Part shown: piece by piece, positions 11,223 to 24,480 of the stretch
Layout of the letters: every line of letters begins with the position of its first letter
How positions within the stretch are numbered: the first letter of the stretch is position 1
DNA from: Welwitschia mirabilis
Taxonomy: Eukaryota > Gnetophyta > Gnetopsida > Welwitschiales
Assembly (NCBI GenBank): GCA_051453625.1
Contig: JBOZIK010000001.1
Span: 255,337,049-255,378,783, forward strand
Length of the DNA stretch: 41,735 nucleotides
Direction: 5' to 3'
Translations under genes and position numbers: made by a program
Notes under the pieces: generated by a model
Database searches by the model: none
What the model was told of the DNA's origin: nothing
Seen by the model: only the letters and a program-made list of their open reading frames with translations

Positions 11223-11273
11223 ATGCAACTTATTTTGTTATTGATATCAAACTTCATTTGACTTTTAGAGTAA

Positions 11274-11283
11274 NNNNNNNNNN
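11274..11283. other. Assembly gap (10 N)
   Basis: A run of 10 N, possibly a gap of unknown size, just downstream of the RNase H remnant. Confidence 1.
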
Positions 11284-14200
11284 TTTTTTCCTAGTATTAT
11301 GGGATGTTTAATACACTTTATTCTAGGATTATCAAATTCATAATACATAAATTCTATTTCTATAAGGTATATAGCAATAGTTGTACTACTTATTTATAAA
11401 GTGATTCTTTTATACAACAAATCATTTTGTAAGGAGGTTTTTATTTTAGATTACATTTCCAAGGTTTTTCTTTTAGGTACTCTGGTTTTCTTAGAAGATA
11501 ATGTATTCCTACATCGAAGGGGAACTTTCCAAAGCATAACAAATCACACTGTAATATTACACTTTAGTTAAAAAGCTAATTCTTTTGAAGTAACCTCTAA
11601 AATAAAGCTTTATCTCTTATAAAAGGAAGAGAAAAAAAAAAAGAATTTTTAGAAACCTTACTCAGATTTAGGGTTGAGTCCTTATATTTTGCAATATTGA
11701 TAAGTTTTATATTGCTTTATGCTAACAAAAAAAATAAAGAGGGAAAAAAAAGAAAAAAAGAAAAACTAAAGTAAAGAAATAAACTAGAAATAATACATAT
11801 TTCTTTTTAAGTTGTAAAACTTAAGCCTCATCTTATTATAGAAGATATTAATACCTTTTATTTGAAAGAAGTCACAAATAAAGATCATGACTTATCAACA
11901 AAAATAAATGCATAGTTATAAAGCTAGCCATCATAGTGAATATTATAAGATCTAGGTGGTATTATATAGGTAAGATACATGAATAGTTAATCATATTAAA
12001 AATACAAAAGTTTAGATAATTGTAAAAGCATATGTAGAAAAATACAACATTGAATTTGCTAAAACATTTTATCTTATAACGTATGTGAACTGATTTTTGC
12101 AAATTATTCATCTTGTAGTAAAAATGAAAGGGAAACTATTTTAAATCAATAACTAGGTATCATTTTTATATAAAAAAATTTAACAACAAGTATACATAAA
12201 ATATGCTTAAAACTATGATACATTTCCATATGTCATGTTATTGAGAAATAGATTATATATATTTTTACTCTTTAACTATGCTTATTTTATTATAACATTA
12301 TTATTTAATTATATTTTATTTATAAAATTATGTTTTGATCTAAATTTAGAAAAAGATTTGTTTCATGCTATTTTACAAAGTAATTTGGACACATTAGCAT
12401 ATATATAAGAGAAGAATCCATGAAGCATAACTAGAGCTATGCTAGGAAGCTTAAGAATCATAATCTCATTAATACATTAAATTTTAACTATTTATTTTAT
12501 AATCTCATGGGTCATACATGTGTTTTTGAAAGTTAATTAAAATAAATATTTGTATTATGACCCTTAAAGAATATCTTATCCCTAATATTTAATTCCTAGT
12601 ATTTGATAATAATCATCCTTGGGTGGTGGTACGTCTAAAAATATAAGGCTACAAATATTCATGCCCTTATTATAAAGGAATAATTATTTGACTACTAGAT
12701 CTACTATATGTCATATTTATAATTCTAAAGTTCTCATGGAAATTTAAGCTTTTAAGATTAAGGGGAAAGTTCGTTGATACATAGAGCTATAGATGTATTA
12801 ATCTTAGATCTGTGAGAACATTTGGTGCTTTTCATTTATAATGAAGAATTTATCTTTAATGGTGATTGCTATAATTTTATTCTTTATGCCTTTTATTATC
12901 ACTGATATTATTTACATAACTACATGTCTTATTTATTGTGTTATTGATGCATTTAATATTTAACAAGTGGTATCATATTCTATATTAGTTAATCTTTCCA
13001 ATTACAATAAAGCATAACCATCATATAATCATTATAATCTTTTGAGTATAAGTTGAATCATGATTCTTTTAACATGCAAAACTAATTATAGGCTTAATTG
13101 GAAATTATATTCATTTTATGTTATCATTGGATAAACTCCTTACTACATCCATAATATTTTACCTTTATTATTTTTGTCTGTACAATTTCTTATTTAAGAT
13201 CTAACCTTAGAACTTTGATATCATTTATATACTCTTTATGAAAGAATGACATTTATTTTACTACTAATTTAGTTATGCTAATGAGACTTACTTAACTCTT
13301 AATTTAGATCTGCTATATTATAGTTACATGTGCGTAAGATAAAGAAATATATATATGGTTTAAAGCATGTTCTTAGAGTCTCGGTACATGATATTCCTTT
13401 ATAAACTCTAATATTATGAGAGAGTAAAATATAAGATTAGGTGTCCTGATTATAAATAAATATGAGTTTAAAAAATTAAATAAAGTAATAAAAGAACTCC
13501 TCTAAATGAAGAATTTATTATAAGATATGAAAATTATAGATGAATTTATCTATTGTAATATTGTTGCTAACCGAACAACTATCCATGTACTGATAAATGT
13601 TAAACAAAGTGAAATGATTCAAAGTGAAAAAACCAAATATGTAAATAAAAAAATTACATGTCATGAGAGAAGATGTTAAAAATAGTATCTAGAATGCTCC
13701 TGATGAATCTAGAAAAGCTATTTTCCATGCTAATTTTAAATGATTTTTGAATAAATTAAATATTATTCCATAGTTCATGAAACGTATATAAATAAAAGTG
13801 AATGTAAAAATGACCCTCATGTAATTGTACATTTGTTATAATATGATAATAAGATGGTACTCTGCCTGGTAGAACACGTCTCCTCTATTTAGAAGGCCAT
13901 GGATTAAAATCTATAGATGATATGATTAGTATATTATAAGGTACTAAGCTTTATTAAGTCATTTGTTAGGCAATCGTGATGTTTATACTCCTATAGGAGA
14001 GTTATGATCATAAGAATTTTAGAGTTTGATACCCCTTCTAAGATATTCTATAATATAACATTTGTATGATAATATTAATTAATAATAATAGAATTTTTGT
14101 TTTAAATGATGTCTTTAAATAATTTTAACTAAGATTTCTTTATTATTTAGCCATAATTGGAAAAGTTACACATCTGTGTACTGTGACTATTCATTTGATA

Positions 14201-15208
14201 CATGTGAGTCAAGATAATTGTACACTTTAGTTATGAGGTCTATGTTTCTTCCAAGAATTTTAAGTCTCAATTTTTACTTTCTTCTTTAGTGAAATGGTAA
14301 CATGTATAATAGACTTATTTAATACATGAAGTTTCAACATGAAGTATTTAACTATAATCCTCGATCTTAACATTAAGTTTAAATGTAAAATGCTTATATT
14401 CCATTAAAAAATTTATAATATGAGAAGATCACATGTAAGCAATCTTAAAGTTACATACTATACACACTAACATGGAGTATATTCTCAAATAAAGTTTAAG
14501 CTTACACAATAGAAACGGGAGTGCATCTCCATCATGAACTAGATAATGTGGAGAAGATATATTGGCATGAAGTGTTTTAGGGCTATATTAGGGTATTGGG
14601 ATGGGAGATATTATCAATTCTAATGAAGAACCCTACCTTACACATAAAGAAGTGTTTTATTAAGGAAAAACTTAAACTTGCAGGAACAACATATGACATC
14701 ATTAAGAAGACCTCCACATGGATACACAATTTGCAAGTGGAAGGGGATATTATTGGTAAATTTGTGAACTACTTCCTTATGTAAAATGGTAACTACTCCA
14801 AGTCAAGCAATCTATGTTAGTTTTTTATTATTTCTGTAGGAGAAAGGAAAAATTAACCTCCTTATATTCTTCATTAAAAACTTAAAAATAAAGTAGATAG
14901 GATGTAACTCAACTTAATCTTACATATGAAGAGTCTTATTCTTAGTTAAAATTAGGGTGACACAATAGTTAAAGGAGAATAGGAAAGGCCATCCCAAGGA
15001 GAGTAGCAATAAGAGCCATAGGAGTCATAATAGCCTGAAGGCCAATAATTCTAAGAGGAGATACACTAATAGTAAAAGCCATGAGTTGATGAGACAAGAA
15101 GGGAAAAAGATGCACTCATGCTGAGGAACAATCAACTAATAAAGAGTAAAAGGAGGAAGCAAGTAGGAGAGATTTTATCAAAAGTAGGGGGAACCCTATA
15201 CCAAAATT
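11284..15208. other. Unassigned AT-rich sequence
   Basis: About 3.9 kb without a supportable gene. Local A-rich runs occur near 11630 and 11740. TCTTATAAAAGG at about 11612 resembles a TATA box but has no recognisable gene or LTR behind it. A 62-codon open frame at 14596-14784 (+) has a plausible composition but no recognised family. A purine-rich patch at 14960-15195 shares a short stretch with one at 24.4 kb. Confidence 0.45.
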
Positions 15209-15560
15209 AACTTATAATAAAGATATTATTAAAATATTTTAATATCGGTTTTTATCTTCCATAATGGATCTTATCATTATCAGTCTATGATGATCATTAC
15301 CTGTCATAAAAGTTATCATGTGGCTAAAAATAAAAGTTGATAATAACAACAGTTAAAAGATATTCTTAAAGGTACAAAAAACCATCATTGATTTCAAGTT
15401 TTGAGATGGATAAAAATGATTATTAAATAAGAATTTTATAATTCTTTTTAGCTATCATAAAACAAGAATATTATGATGGATAAAAACAATCAATTCTTGA
15501 GAAGGTCAGAAATGATGACAATCATAAAATCAGACTTAAGCCATCATAAATTCAAAATTG
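15209..15560. repeat. CACTA left subterminal repeat region
   Basis: This stretch starts at the inferred left terminus. It holds ATCGGTTTTTATC, ACCATCATTGAT, GATGGATAAAAATGA, GATGGATAAAAACAATC and GCCATCATAAATTC, that is, short GATGG/CCATC words followed by A- or T-runs in both orientations. In CACTA elements such words bind the element-encoded TNPA-type protein. Copy number and spacing are irregular, as expected for an old element. Confidence 0.6.
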
Positions 15561-18500
15561 GATTACTAAAATAATAAATAAAAATTTAAAGACCTCCCTT
15601 TGGATAAGGGCATAGACAGATAATATCCACATGTAATGAAGCAATAATAATATTCTGATGAATAAAAAGCATAACTCAAGATCAATGACTAAATCCTACC
15701 TGAATCCAACTTTGTATTCACTAATGAGATGTTCTTTACAACAACGCAATCATAGAATATGTATTATTACCATGAGAATAGGTGTTATTAAATTTGTTTG
15801 TTTAAATAGCTAATCAGGTAAAGAACCCAAATTAGTCATATTAATTAGCTTTAAAAATAAAACCAACTAATACTTTAAACAAAAATGTCTCAAAAAATAG
15901 GAAAGTACATTAGAGACTAACTATTGCAAGAGTAATTATTTGAAATTGCTTTCAACCTTTTCTCTTAGATGTTTGTTGGTAATGTGCTTAATGGTCTCTA
16001 CCCCCAAATGAAAACAAAAGAGCATTTCTATCACTTTGCATATCAACTATATGTGTACAAAAATAGAATAGTTGATCATCTTCAAGATCATTGATTGCTA
16101 CATCATGAAAGCATTTAACATCATCAACAATAATTTAAAATTTATGCTTCACATTGACAGTGGCTTTAGGATCTAGTATCACACATAGACTTATTTGTTA
16201 GCTATACCAACCTATACAAAAGAAGCAAGAAAATAGTCATCCTATCACTATAAAACCCAAACACATAAATTGTAATCTAAAATCTTATCTATTTATAATA
16301 AAAATTTAAATATTCTAAATTATAGAAAGTATTATTAGAGTTTGTTATGATATTTATACTAAGTGGTATTCATTAAAAGGGGAACCACTTTAAAAAGTTA
16401 CACTTGAGGTTATGATCTTAAAAATGATCATTTGAATTTAGTTGGAAACATGGCAATATAACAGATTTTTAAACTTAGATTTGGAATTATTTTAACATTG
16501 AACAATTTCACAGATGTAACTAATTATATTTTTAATCATTTATGGTTGTATATTTTTTCATTAATACCTATAGTCTCTCAATCTCAAACATGAAATTTTA
16601 TAAAGTATCTAACATTACTTATAAAACCTTCCATGCTTTGTCTTGAGTTCAAAATTATTTATGTTTCCTAGAAGAAAATTATAATGTGTAATTTCTAACC
16701 AATTTAAATCATTATTTTAATCATGATAATAATACATATGAGTCATTGAAACATAAACCAAAACATTGTGGGCTATTGAGCAAGGTGAATTTTGACAGAT
16801 TGAAATAATTGGAAATTGAAATCTATATATTTCCAATTGCAAAATTCAAAAACACATGCATTAAAGGTATTCAAAGTAATAACAAAAGTATAGAAAATGT
16901 AAAAATCTATTGGGTTTAAATGATTCTTTCATAAAACATACCTAAAAAGACTTTTTCTTAAATTGCAATTAATATTTAATTATCAATCACACATCTTTAG
17001 CTATCTTTCCTCAAAGAACTTCCAACATGTCATAGGGATATCAGTGAGCATAGTAAAATAGCATTAAAAAACATTAGAACTTAAATTCTATAGTTTAAAT
17101 ATGCACTCACTTAAAGAGTAGAAGAAAATAATTTCAAATAATAGAGATGATTATGCTAACTAAAATGATGGTAACTTTCATACCTCTTTCTTTAAACTCT
17201 TCTATTTAGAAAATGTTATAAGCACTTGCAATAAAACATTAAGTGTTTTCATAATTAACCAAAACATAAAATCAGAGCTTAATAACAAAAAGAACTATTT
17301 AACTCACATGTTTTGGATAATACAAATAGTTGCATTTCTTTCTTATTACTAAAGAAAATTTATACAAATAATAATTACAACTAAAAACATAAATATAATG
17401 GTTAAGAAAAGATGCATTGGTATTCTATATACATTGTAAAACTCAAAACATAGAACTCTAACAAATAATGTCTTTATTTATTTGTATTTCTTAAAATTAC
17501 AATCAAGTATATAAAAAGTATTTTAAGATGAAGCATTTATAATTAGTAATAAGTTAATTAATATTAACCCATGAGCACATGAATAATTTGAATATCATTC
17601 AAAATATCTCAATAAAGCATAAGAGAGAGTACATAACTAGTAATACATTAATTACTATCAACCCATTGATATCAGAATTCAAAATACAAAGACTCACAAG
17701 AGAAAGGAGGAATTATTGTAAGCAAATCTCTCTATCAATATAAATATTATGGCTGTAACATTTATCTATGTGAAATTTCATATGATTAACATCTAAACAA
17801 TATTTTATTAGAAATAAAAATAACATAGTATATTAATAAAGAAGCTTGTAAGGACAACACATGCCTAAACATAAGAAGAAAAGGAAAACAAAAGGAAGAA
17901 ATAAGAAAAAAGTGAGAAACATAAGTTAACAAACTATAAGTCATACGCATAATTTTAATTATTAAGGTGAATCATAAAGAAAAGCATTATTTAAATGCCT
18001 CTTTATAATTCTCCAAGGAAAAATGACTATCTATAGGAATGTTCCCCACATTTCCAAAAGTAAGAGAACCCCATGTTATCAAATCAAGTTTGCAATTATT
18101 ATAGAGTGGATAATATTCTACTTCAACCTATGTTTAGTGAAGAAAATGTATAATCAGTAAACTCGATGTGTAGGCTTATAAATATAATCACATATCTTTA
18201 AAACCAATTAAACATGGGAAGTTCCTTCCTAATAGGAATAATATGTATTTCTCTACAATAAGAAAAATTATTCAATGATGGTCGTGTTGATAATGGTTAC
18301 TCATGTAGAAAGGTATACACTTCTTAGTAAAAACTTAAAGATTGTTTAGAGAAAGGAAAATATGAGGAAAAACTAATAGAGATTTAACATCTCTTACTTG
18401 ATATTAGAATTTCAAATTTTGCTTAATAGCTTTTAGCACCTTCCACATATTCAACTAAATGAAAAAAAAAATGAATGAATGAAAGTACTAAGTTATATTC

Positions 18501-18589
18501 ATAAATGAATCTAGTTTCAACATCCTTATAAGAATATCACAAATATGCAAAGGAGGATATGAATTCATCTCAAAGGCTTTCTTTTCCAT
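15561..18589. other. CACTA interior, minus-strand 3' side, no recognised domain
   Basis: No transposase block is recognised here. Between about 15940 and 16165 the minus strand gives a fairly long acidic frame containing FHDVAINDLEDDQLFYF and interrupted by a few stops. Its position downstream of TNP2 would suit a C-terminal or second CACTA gene product, but I could not match it to a family. The rest is AT-rich with scattered stops. Confidence 0.35.
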
Positions 18590-20170
18590 ATAGGAATATA
18601 TCCTAAACCATATTTTGAATGTATATACTTTATTTTATTTTTCATGTTCTTATCATGTGTTATACTTATTTTTTCTACCTTTCTCAAAATTTAAGCATTA
18701 GTTAAATGTTTTGAATATGTACTAAACTTCACCTTTGCATTAAATTGGTTATTTTGCTTTCTAAATATATGATTACTAGGGATGAATGTTCTATGTCCCA
18801 TGTAAACTACTTTTTTCTACATGGAAGATCCTCTACACACGTGTCTTCTTCATAAATAAGGCAAGAATGATATCCACTAGTCTTACAACCACTAAGATAT
18901 TTGTATGATGGAAAATTATGAATAGTTCATAGTAAAATAGCTTTCATTTTAAATGGCTCACGAACATGAAAGTCAAAAGTTTTGGAACTGCTTTCCCATA
19001 ATTATGTAAGTTTTATTAAAGGTTGAAGATATATATCAATTTCTTTTTCTAGTTGCTTAGGACCTAGCACCAAAAATGTTGACCAAAAAAAATTCTTCTT
19101 CATGCATAATGACAGTGGTAAGTTACATATCATAATGAACACAAGCTAATAGGTATACCTTTAATTCATATTTGTAAATGAATTAAAACCATCTATTGCA
19201 AGAATTAACCTTATATTTCTTAAATTAGTAGTAAAATTAGGTAATATGTTATCAATGTTTTTTTAGTTAGAGGAATCAATAGGATGTCTTATCTTTCCAT
19301 CTTTACTTTTAGCATTACAGTGCCATTTCAAATTTTCAATAATATTTGAAATGGTGTAATTATAAAAATAATGTTATCTGTATTTACAATAGATCATGTG
19401 CATAGAGCATATATAACTTCTAAATTACTTTAAATTTTAAATATAATAAACATTACCTATAAAACCTCTTAAGCCTTGGAATCAAGGGAAAATATCTTAA
19501 TACTTTTTGTGGTACTTGTAATCCTTTTCTTTTTAATTGCGATGCTTCATAAGTAGGACACTTGGATTTGTTTGCATGGTTAATTAACTATAAGATACAA
19601 TTTTTACGGCATAAATATATCATTTCATAGTTTATTCCTAATGCATTTATTACCTTCTTAGTAGAATACACATTTTCTAGCAGCTCTAAAAAATTAGCAT
19701 CTATTCCAACCATGTTCTACTTTTATATTATTTGTATATTTATTAGGAAGTACTTCATATATTAATTCTTTAGTTTTTAAAAGAAACTCTTGAAAACATG
19801 ACACTTTTTTCTTCTTACTTTACATATTTTGGTCTTTTGTGAATAGTTCTTCATTTATATTACTTTAATTTTCTTCATGTATAAATGTGTCATTTATCAT
19901 ATCAATCATGTAGCCAACATTAATTTCTACTTCCTTGGAATAAAAATATTGATGAATAGTTTTCCTATCTTCTTTTACCATGAGTAACTTATGATGTGTA
20001 TAGTTGGTTAATGTTATGAATAATAGAATGTTCCCTTATACTTTAAGCAGACATCTTACCAGTTGCATTTTGGCATTCTATACATAAGCAATTTATGAAA
20101 TTATAGAAATCAACATTTGCATGATCATAATTAGTAAAGGAATTTACTCCCTTTTAGTACTCATAAGATG
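18590..20170 (-). pseudogene. TNP2-type CACTA transposase, broken
   Basis: Reading the minus strand from about 20165 downward, the family blocks appear in order: an N-terminal transposase-associated segment (FYNFINCLCIECQNA, 20065-20110, then a GxxxxYTxWxxHG-like stretch); ALGINYEMIYLCRKNCIL (19585-19650); PQKVLRYFPLIPRLKRF (19463-19515); KDGKIRHPIDS (about 19285-19320); RLILAIDGFNSFTNMN (19165-19220); CNLPLSLCMKKNFF (about 19088-19130); GPKQLEKEIDIYLQPLI (about 19020-19072); FPSYKYLSGC and GYHSCLIYEED (18860-18920); FIPSNHIFRKQ (18755-18790). TNP2 cuts and joins CACTA ends in the nucleus. Numerous stops and frame shifts rule out function. After PRLKRF about 130 bases intervene before the next block (WHCNAKSKDGK), beginning GTAATG, so an intron near 19340-19456 is likely. 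Blocks downstream of about 18590 are not visible, so the gene is truncated or too diverged. Confidence 0.9.
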
Positions 20171-23100
20171 ACTTGATACATGATTTCAAATGATAACATT
20201 ATTTATAGATATTTTACTTATCTATAAATATCTACATATAGTTATATGTGTTACTACTAGAAGTATACATTTTACATGACATCCAAGTCTTATTCATTTT
20301 TCTACTAGTTTTAAATCTATGAAGTAAATCACACTTTTAAAAAAATGATAAGACATAAGTTAGCTAGGGAGGCTTACAATTGATAGAAATCAAGCACTTA
20401 AAATACCTAAAACTGATTGTTAAAAATTAATAATTGAGATTTATATTTATTAACAAAAATGAAAAATTTAAAGTAGTCAACTTACCTATAATGGAGAAGT
20501 TAGCTAGAAATATGAAAAATTAATTGGTATTATGGCTATACATTAAATAAGATAATTTATTTACTATCTATGGGCTATATTGTAGGGTTTGATTGAAAAA
20601 ATGATAGCGATATGATTTTATAGGGATAACTTATGATCTATTTCTATGTATTTCTGTGAATCACCTATAATATGATTGTATTTATTCCACATGTTAAATT
20701 TATTCAAATTTACTATCTATAATTTAGCATATTTAAATAATGCATGAGCTATCTTAATTTATCAAAGTCTTTTTTAACACCAAATTCTAATTATATTTCT
20801 TTTTCCTCTGATGCAGGATTCTAAATCCATTGTGATGCATATTTGAAAAACCTAAATTTAATTGTAAATCTTATATCAAAATTTTACCCTATTAAAACCT
20901 CTTTGTGGGCTTGTATTGACTACTAAAACCTCAATATTTAGATACTACAAATATTTAAATATGATTACACATTTTATTTTAGTTTACTAAACTATATTTC
21001 ATTTAAAGATCATCTTGTACTAACTAAAAGGTTTGTAAACTAATTACCAAATGTGTGAAATTTTAGGTTTTTGTCTTACCTACTAATAACTAAAAAATAA
21101 ATTCATCCTTCAATAGTATTCAATAACCTAAGATAGTTAAAAATCATTGAAAACCTTTTAGCGGTTGTTAACTTAATTAACAAAATATTTATATTAAAAA
21201 TTAATTTTTATATCAAACTTCAATAGCCTAGCATTTAACCTTTTGGGTCCCTCAAATAGGCAACTTTATGACTCTAAAAATCATACATTTACCAAGCTAT
21301 TTATTAGTGAAAAGTATACTCTATAATATCCATTACCAACATCTGCAATAAGGTAGTTTTCTAGTAATGTTTTAGCATATAAATAATTGTTCATCATTAG
21401 TGTAGCATCCTCCTTTAAGGATATAAATCATAAGGGGAAAGATCTCTTTTTAAGATTAAACATGGATTTTTATTTCTACACTCTCTATGCTGCACTTGAA
21501 TATTTCTCTTCATAATGCTTCTTATTAATGCAGTTAGGACTGAACTAGAACAACTTCAATCATATTAGTTGTATTGTCTTCAATTTCAAGGTGATCTAAT
21601 TACATGTTATTAGTTAATAAAATAAATCAAAAAATAGTTTGAATTTCATATTAGATTATTTGTATTATTAGTTGTTTTTAGACTCACATTATATTGTAGT
21701 CTTCACATGCTTGTGTTTTCATTTTACTTCCCTGTTAGGATTAAGTTGTAATTTTAAATTACATAGGTCTATGGGAAATTTGTCTGTGTGCTTATGATAC
21801 TAGTATTGCATCATCATCTATAAACCAAATGATTTATTACTCTATAATAAAAATCCCTAAGTGAAATCCTTGTTTTCTATTTGATAAAATCAATAATGCA
21901 CCCAACCTAAGGATAAAGTCATCTACACTTAAACACCACTTAAACCTTATTACTAATAAGTATAATACCATGCTTTTAGTCTATGGTAAAGATTATTAAG
22001 TATTTTCTATCTAATAATCTATTAAATCATCATTATAATCCCCTATATATGTGAATTTTTCAATCAACATGTAGGTGCATCATTGTTGTTGCTTTCTAAC
22101 TTTCTCAACCGATGATATCATTAGTGTAGTACTTTCTTCACAATAGACTCTCTTTCTCATATTTTCAAGTTTTATATCATATTTTTTAAAATATTAAAAG
22201 TGTATGTGAGGACTCACAAGTAAATATAAAGTATTACTCAACTTAGAAAAACATTTATATGTTCTTTACTTCAGTTATGTTTGAAATCTACAAAAGAATG
22301 GCAGTAGTAATTCATCCCTATAAATAATATATGTTTAAATAAATCTATAACAAACTCCTTTGATGGAAATAACTGGTAAACTCTACTTAAAATAGAAAAT
22401 ACATTCATTATAATGAAAATGAAAAACTATGATACAAAACAATGTTTATCTTAATAAATTATAATTAAAGCAAAACTATGCAATCACTATGAGATAATAT
22501 TTTCTAAAAATAAAGATTGATAGTTAACTTAATCACTTGAACCAATGGGGATAGGACCAATTTTCACTAAAACATGCTTTCCTTGTGAAGAAATCTTGTG
22601 TTTTTCTCTACCCTCCATAATAAACATAGTAAAAGATTAGGAAATTCATATATTTAATTTTGATATATGTTGTTCTACTTGAAGTCTTCTAATAACATAA
22701 ACATCAATACTAAAACATTAGTTCTACATCTAAAGCATGTTAGAATATCCAAAAAAAATCATACAATGTTTTGCTTTTACATATGTAAAGTTTAAAAGTT
22801 TTATTTTACTTTATTAAGGCTTGAAAATAAGAAGAATTTGAGGAATTGTCAGAATGCAATATTAGATTTCAATTCATTACTTGCATCTAATAATGACATT
22901 ATAAAGAAACATTATTTACAATTATTAGGGTGTATTTAAAATTATTTCACTACCTTCTAAAATGAACTTGAAAAGAACTTTAGGTAGAAAAATTTCCATG
23001 GCTTCGATAATTTAAGTTCTATTCATTTATATTATCACTTCTATTAGAAATGATAGATGGACAGGATGCATTTAACGTTTAGGGTATAATTTGTATCAAC

Positions 23101-23610
23101 TAAATTATAAAATTTGTATCAACTATATTATAGACTTAGATAATTTTTATGCTTCCATGTTTACTTCTGAGACTATGATTTATAATATTTTGATTATAAT
23201 TCAAACTTATGAATTAATGAACTATTATTATAATCAATACTAAGATATTATCACTTGAACTATTTATTTTGTAAATGATATATTAAATATTGTAATTTTA
23301 ACTAGGGGATAATATTAGAGTAAAAGAGAAAAATATTATAACCTAATTGCCTTAATACCAACATAAGAAAAATGTTTTATTTTCACTAGTAGAATGATAT
23401 AATAGAGTACTAATAAAGGAAAAATTAGTATTAAGTTCATACTAATGCCAATCTTAAGGTTTAATGCAATCGTTAGGCTAGATTTCTATTACCTTCTCTT
23501 TGATACTTGTGTGTCGTCTATGTCCCTACTGATGTGCTTATTTCATATTCTTGAAAGCCTTTATACCCCCTTACAACTTCATATTTCTCTCAATGTTCAT
23601 CTTCACATCC
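20171..23610. other. CACTA interior, 5' side of TNP2, unassigned
   Basis: No domain is recognised. At 20201-20229 an 11-bp perfect inverted repeat (ATTTATAGATA, 7-base loop, TATCTATAAAT) lies just outside the TNP2 remnant. If the element is one unit, this side would hold the TNP2 promoter and, further out, a TNPA-like gene, neither of which I can identify. Confidence 0.4.
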
Positions 23611-23658
23611 TAAAAGATACAACATGTGCTCGATTAAGAAATACAACATGTGCCGAAT
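23611..23658. repeat. Two-copy 24-bp tandem repeat
   Basis: Two units share AATACAACATGTGC-like cores (GATACAACATGTGCTCGAT and AATACAACATGTGCCGAAT). A third partial TAAAAAA follows. The repeat lies within a 78-codon + strand open frame (23445-23681) that I do not recognise; the repeat would duplicate eight residues (TTCARLRN / TTCAELKK). Confidence 0.85.
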
Positions 23659-23819
23659 TAAAAAAAATGGTAGTTTTTTAAAACTTAGGTGTTTCTTAAA
23701 TTTAAATAGTAAATGTTGAAATTTTATAGTCTAGATTTATAATAGCCATGGCCTACATTATTCAAGTTGTATAGACACCTAAGGTGCTTGCTGAATTTAA
23801 AACCATGTCTTATGGCAGA

Positions 23820-24480
23820 AAGTAACAGTAAGGAGTGATTGAAGATGATTTCAAAAATTGTAGAAAGAAAGAACAAATAAGACTTAATGATAAAGAGGAA
23901 ACTATTAGTTTTGAGGTTTTAAGGGGCTCTTCTACTAAGTGGAAAGCACCTTTTCATTTCCAGGGTGTGGATCCAAGGTAGAGAATAGGGTAGTAAGAGA
24001 AGAAAGAAAGGAAAGATAAGAAAAAAGAACAGAGAAAAAAGGGATTAAAAAATAAGGAAAGGCTAGGGTAATAGAATAATTATCAAGAAGAAAAGGGGAT
24101 TATCCCATAAGAAAGAGGGGATCCATACCTATGGTAATGGAAGATGATAGAGGAATAGGGCTGAGCATGAACATTAGACTATAAAACACAATAGGAAATG
24201 CATGCAAGATGAAGGAACTACTTTAATAAGAAGGAGGCATCTTATCCCATGTCATGGGCATTAAAGAGGAAAGGAGGAAAGCAAGATCCATGATAACTAA
24301 TAATTGCTAATGCAGAAGGGTGATGACAAGGATAAAAATTAAGAAGAAGGGAGGAAGAGAAGGAAAAGGGGTTGATAAGTCCTCCAATTCTAAAGTAGGA
24401 GAGACATTATCAAAGTGGAGGTTGAAGAGAGAGATTTCATATAAGGTGTAGTGTAAGTTGACTATGACATAGTCGGTTAT
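23820..24480 (+). other. Purine-rich segment, possibly decayed coding
   Basis: The + strand is strongly enriched in A and G (AAGAAAGAAAGGAAAG, GGAGGAAGAGAAGG), unlike the surroundings. Read on +, it is a Lys/Arg/Glu/Gly-rich frame with several stops, like the basic linker of a gag-type or nuclear protein, but no zinc-knuckle pattern is visible. Near 24392-24420 it shares GTAGGAGAGA and TTATCAAA with 15161-15190, suggesting two copies of one old sequence. Confidence 0.4.

Larger units (their letters stand above)
9430..11225 (+). mobile_element. Element 1: internally deleted Ty1/copia relic
   Basis: The relic has two joined parts. The 5' part (9430-10150) is a non-coding-grade copy of the segment that also lies, reversed, at 41080-41735. 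The 3' part (about 10440-11222) contains reverse transcriptase C-terminal and RNase H remains of copia type. The middle section expected in a copia element (protease, integrase and most of the reverse transcriptase) is missing or unrecognisable, so a large internal deletion is likely. No LTRs were recognised on either side; a 10-base N gap at 11274 lies where a polypurine tract and 3' LTR would be expected. Confidence 0.75.

Noticed and set aside
11605-11640. TATA-box-like TCTTATAAAAGGAAG as a promoter or LTR U3
   Set aside because: No transcribed unit, LTR partner or gene follows; TATA-like words are frequent at this base composition.
13855-13925. tRNA-like segment (CTGCCTGGTAGAACACG ... GGATTAAAATC)
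   Set aside because: It has D-loop-like and T-loop-like words, but no acceptor stem pairs and the anticodon stem does not close; at best a very decayed relic.
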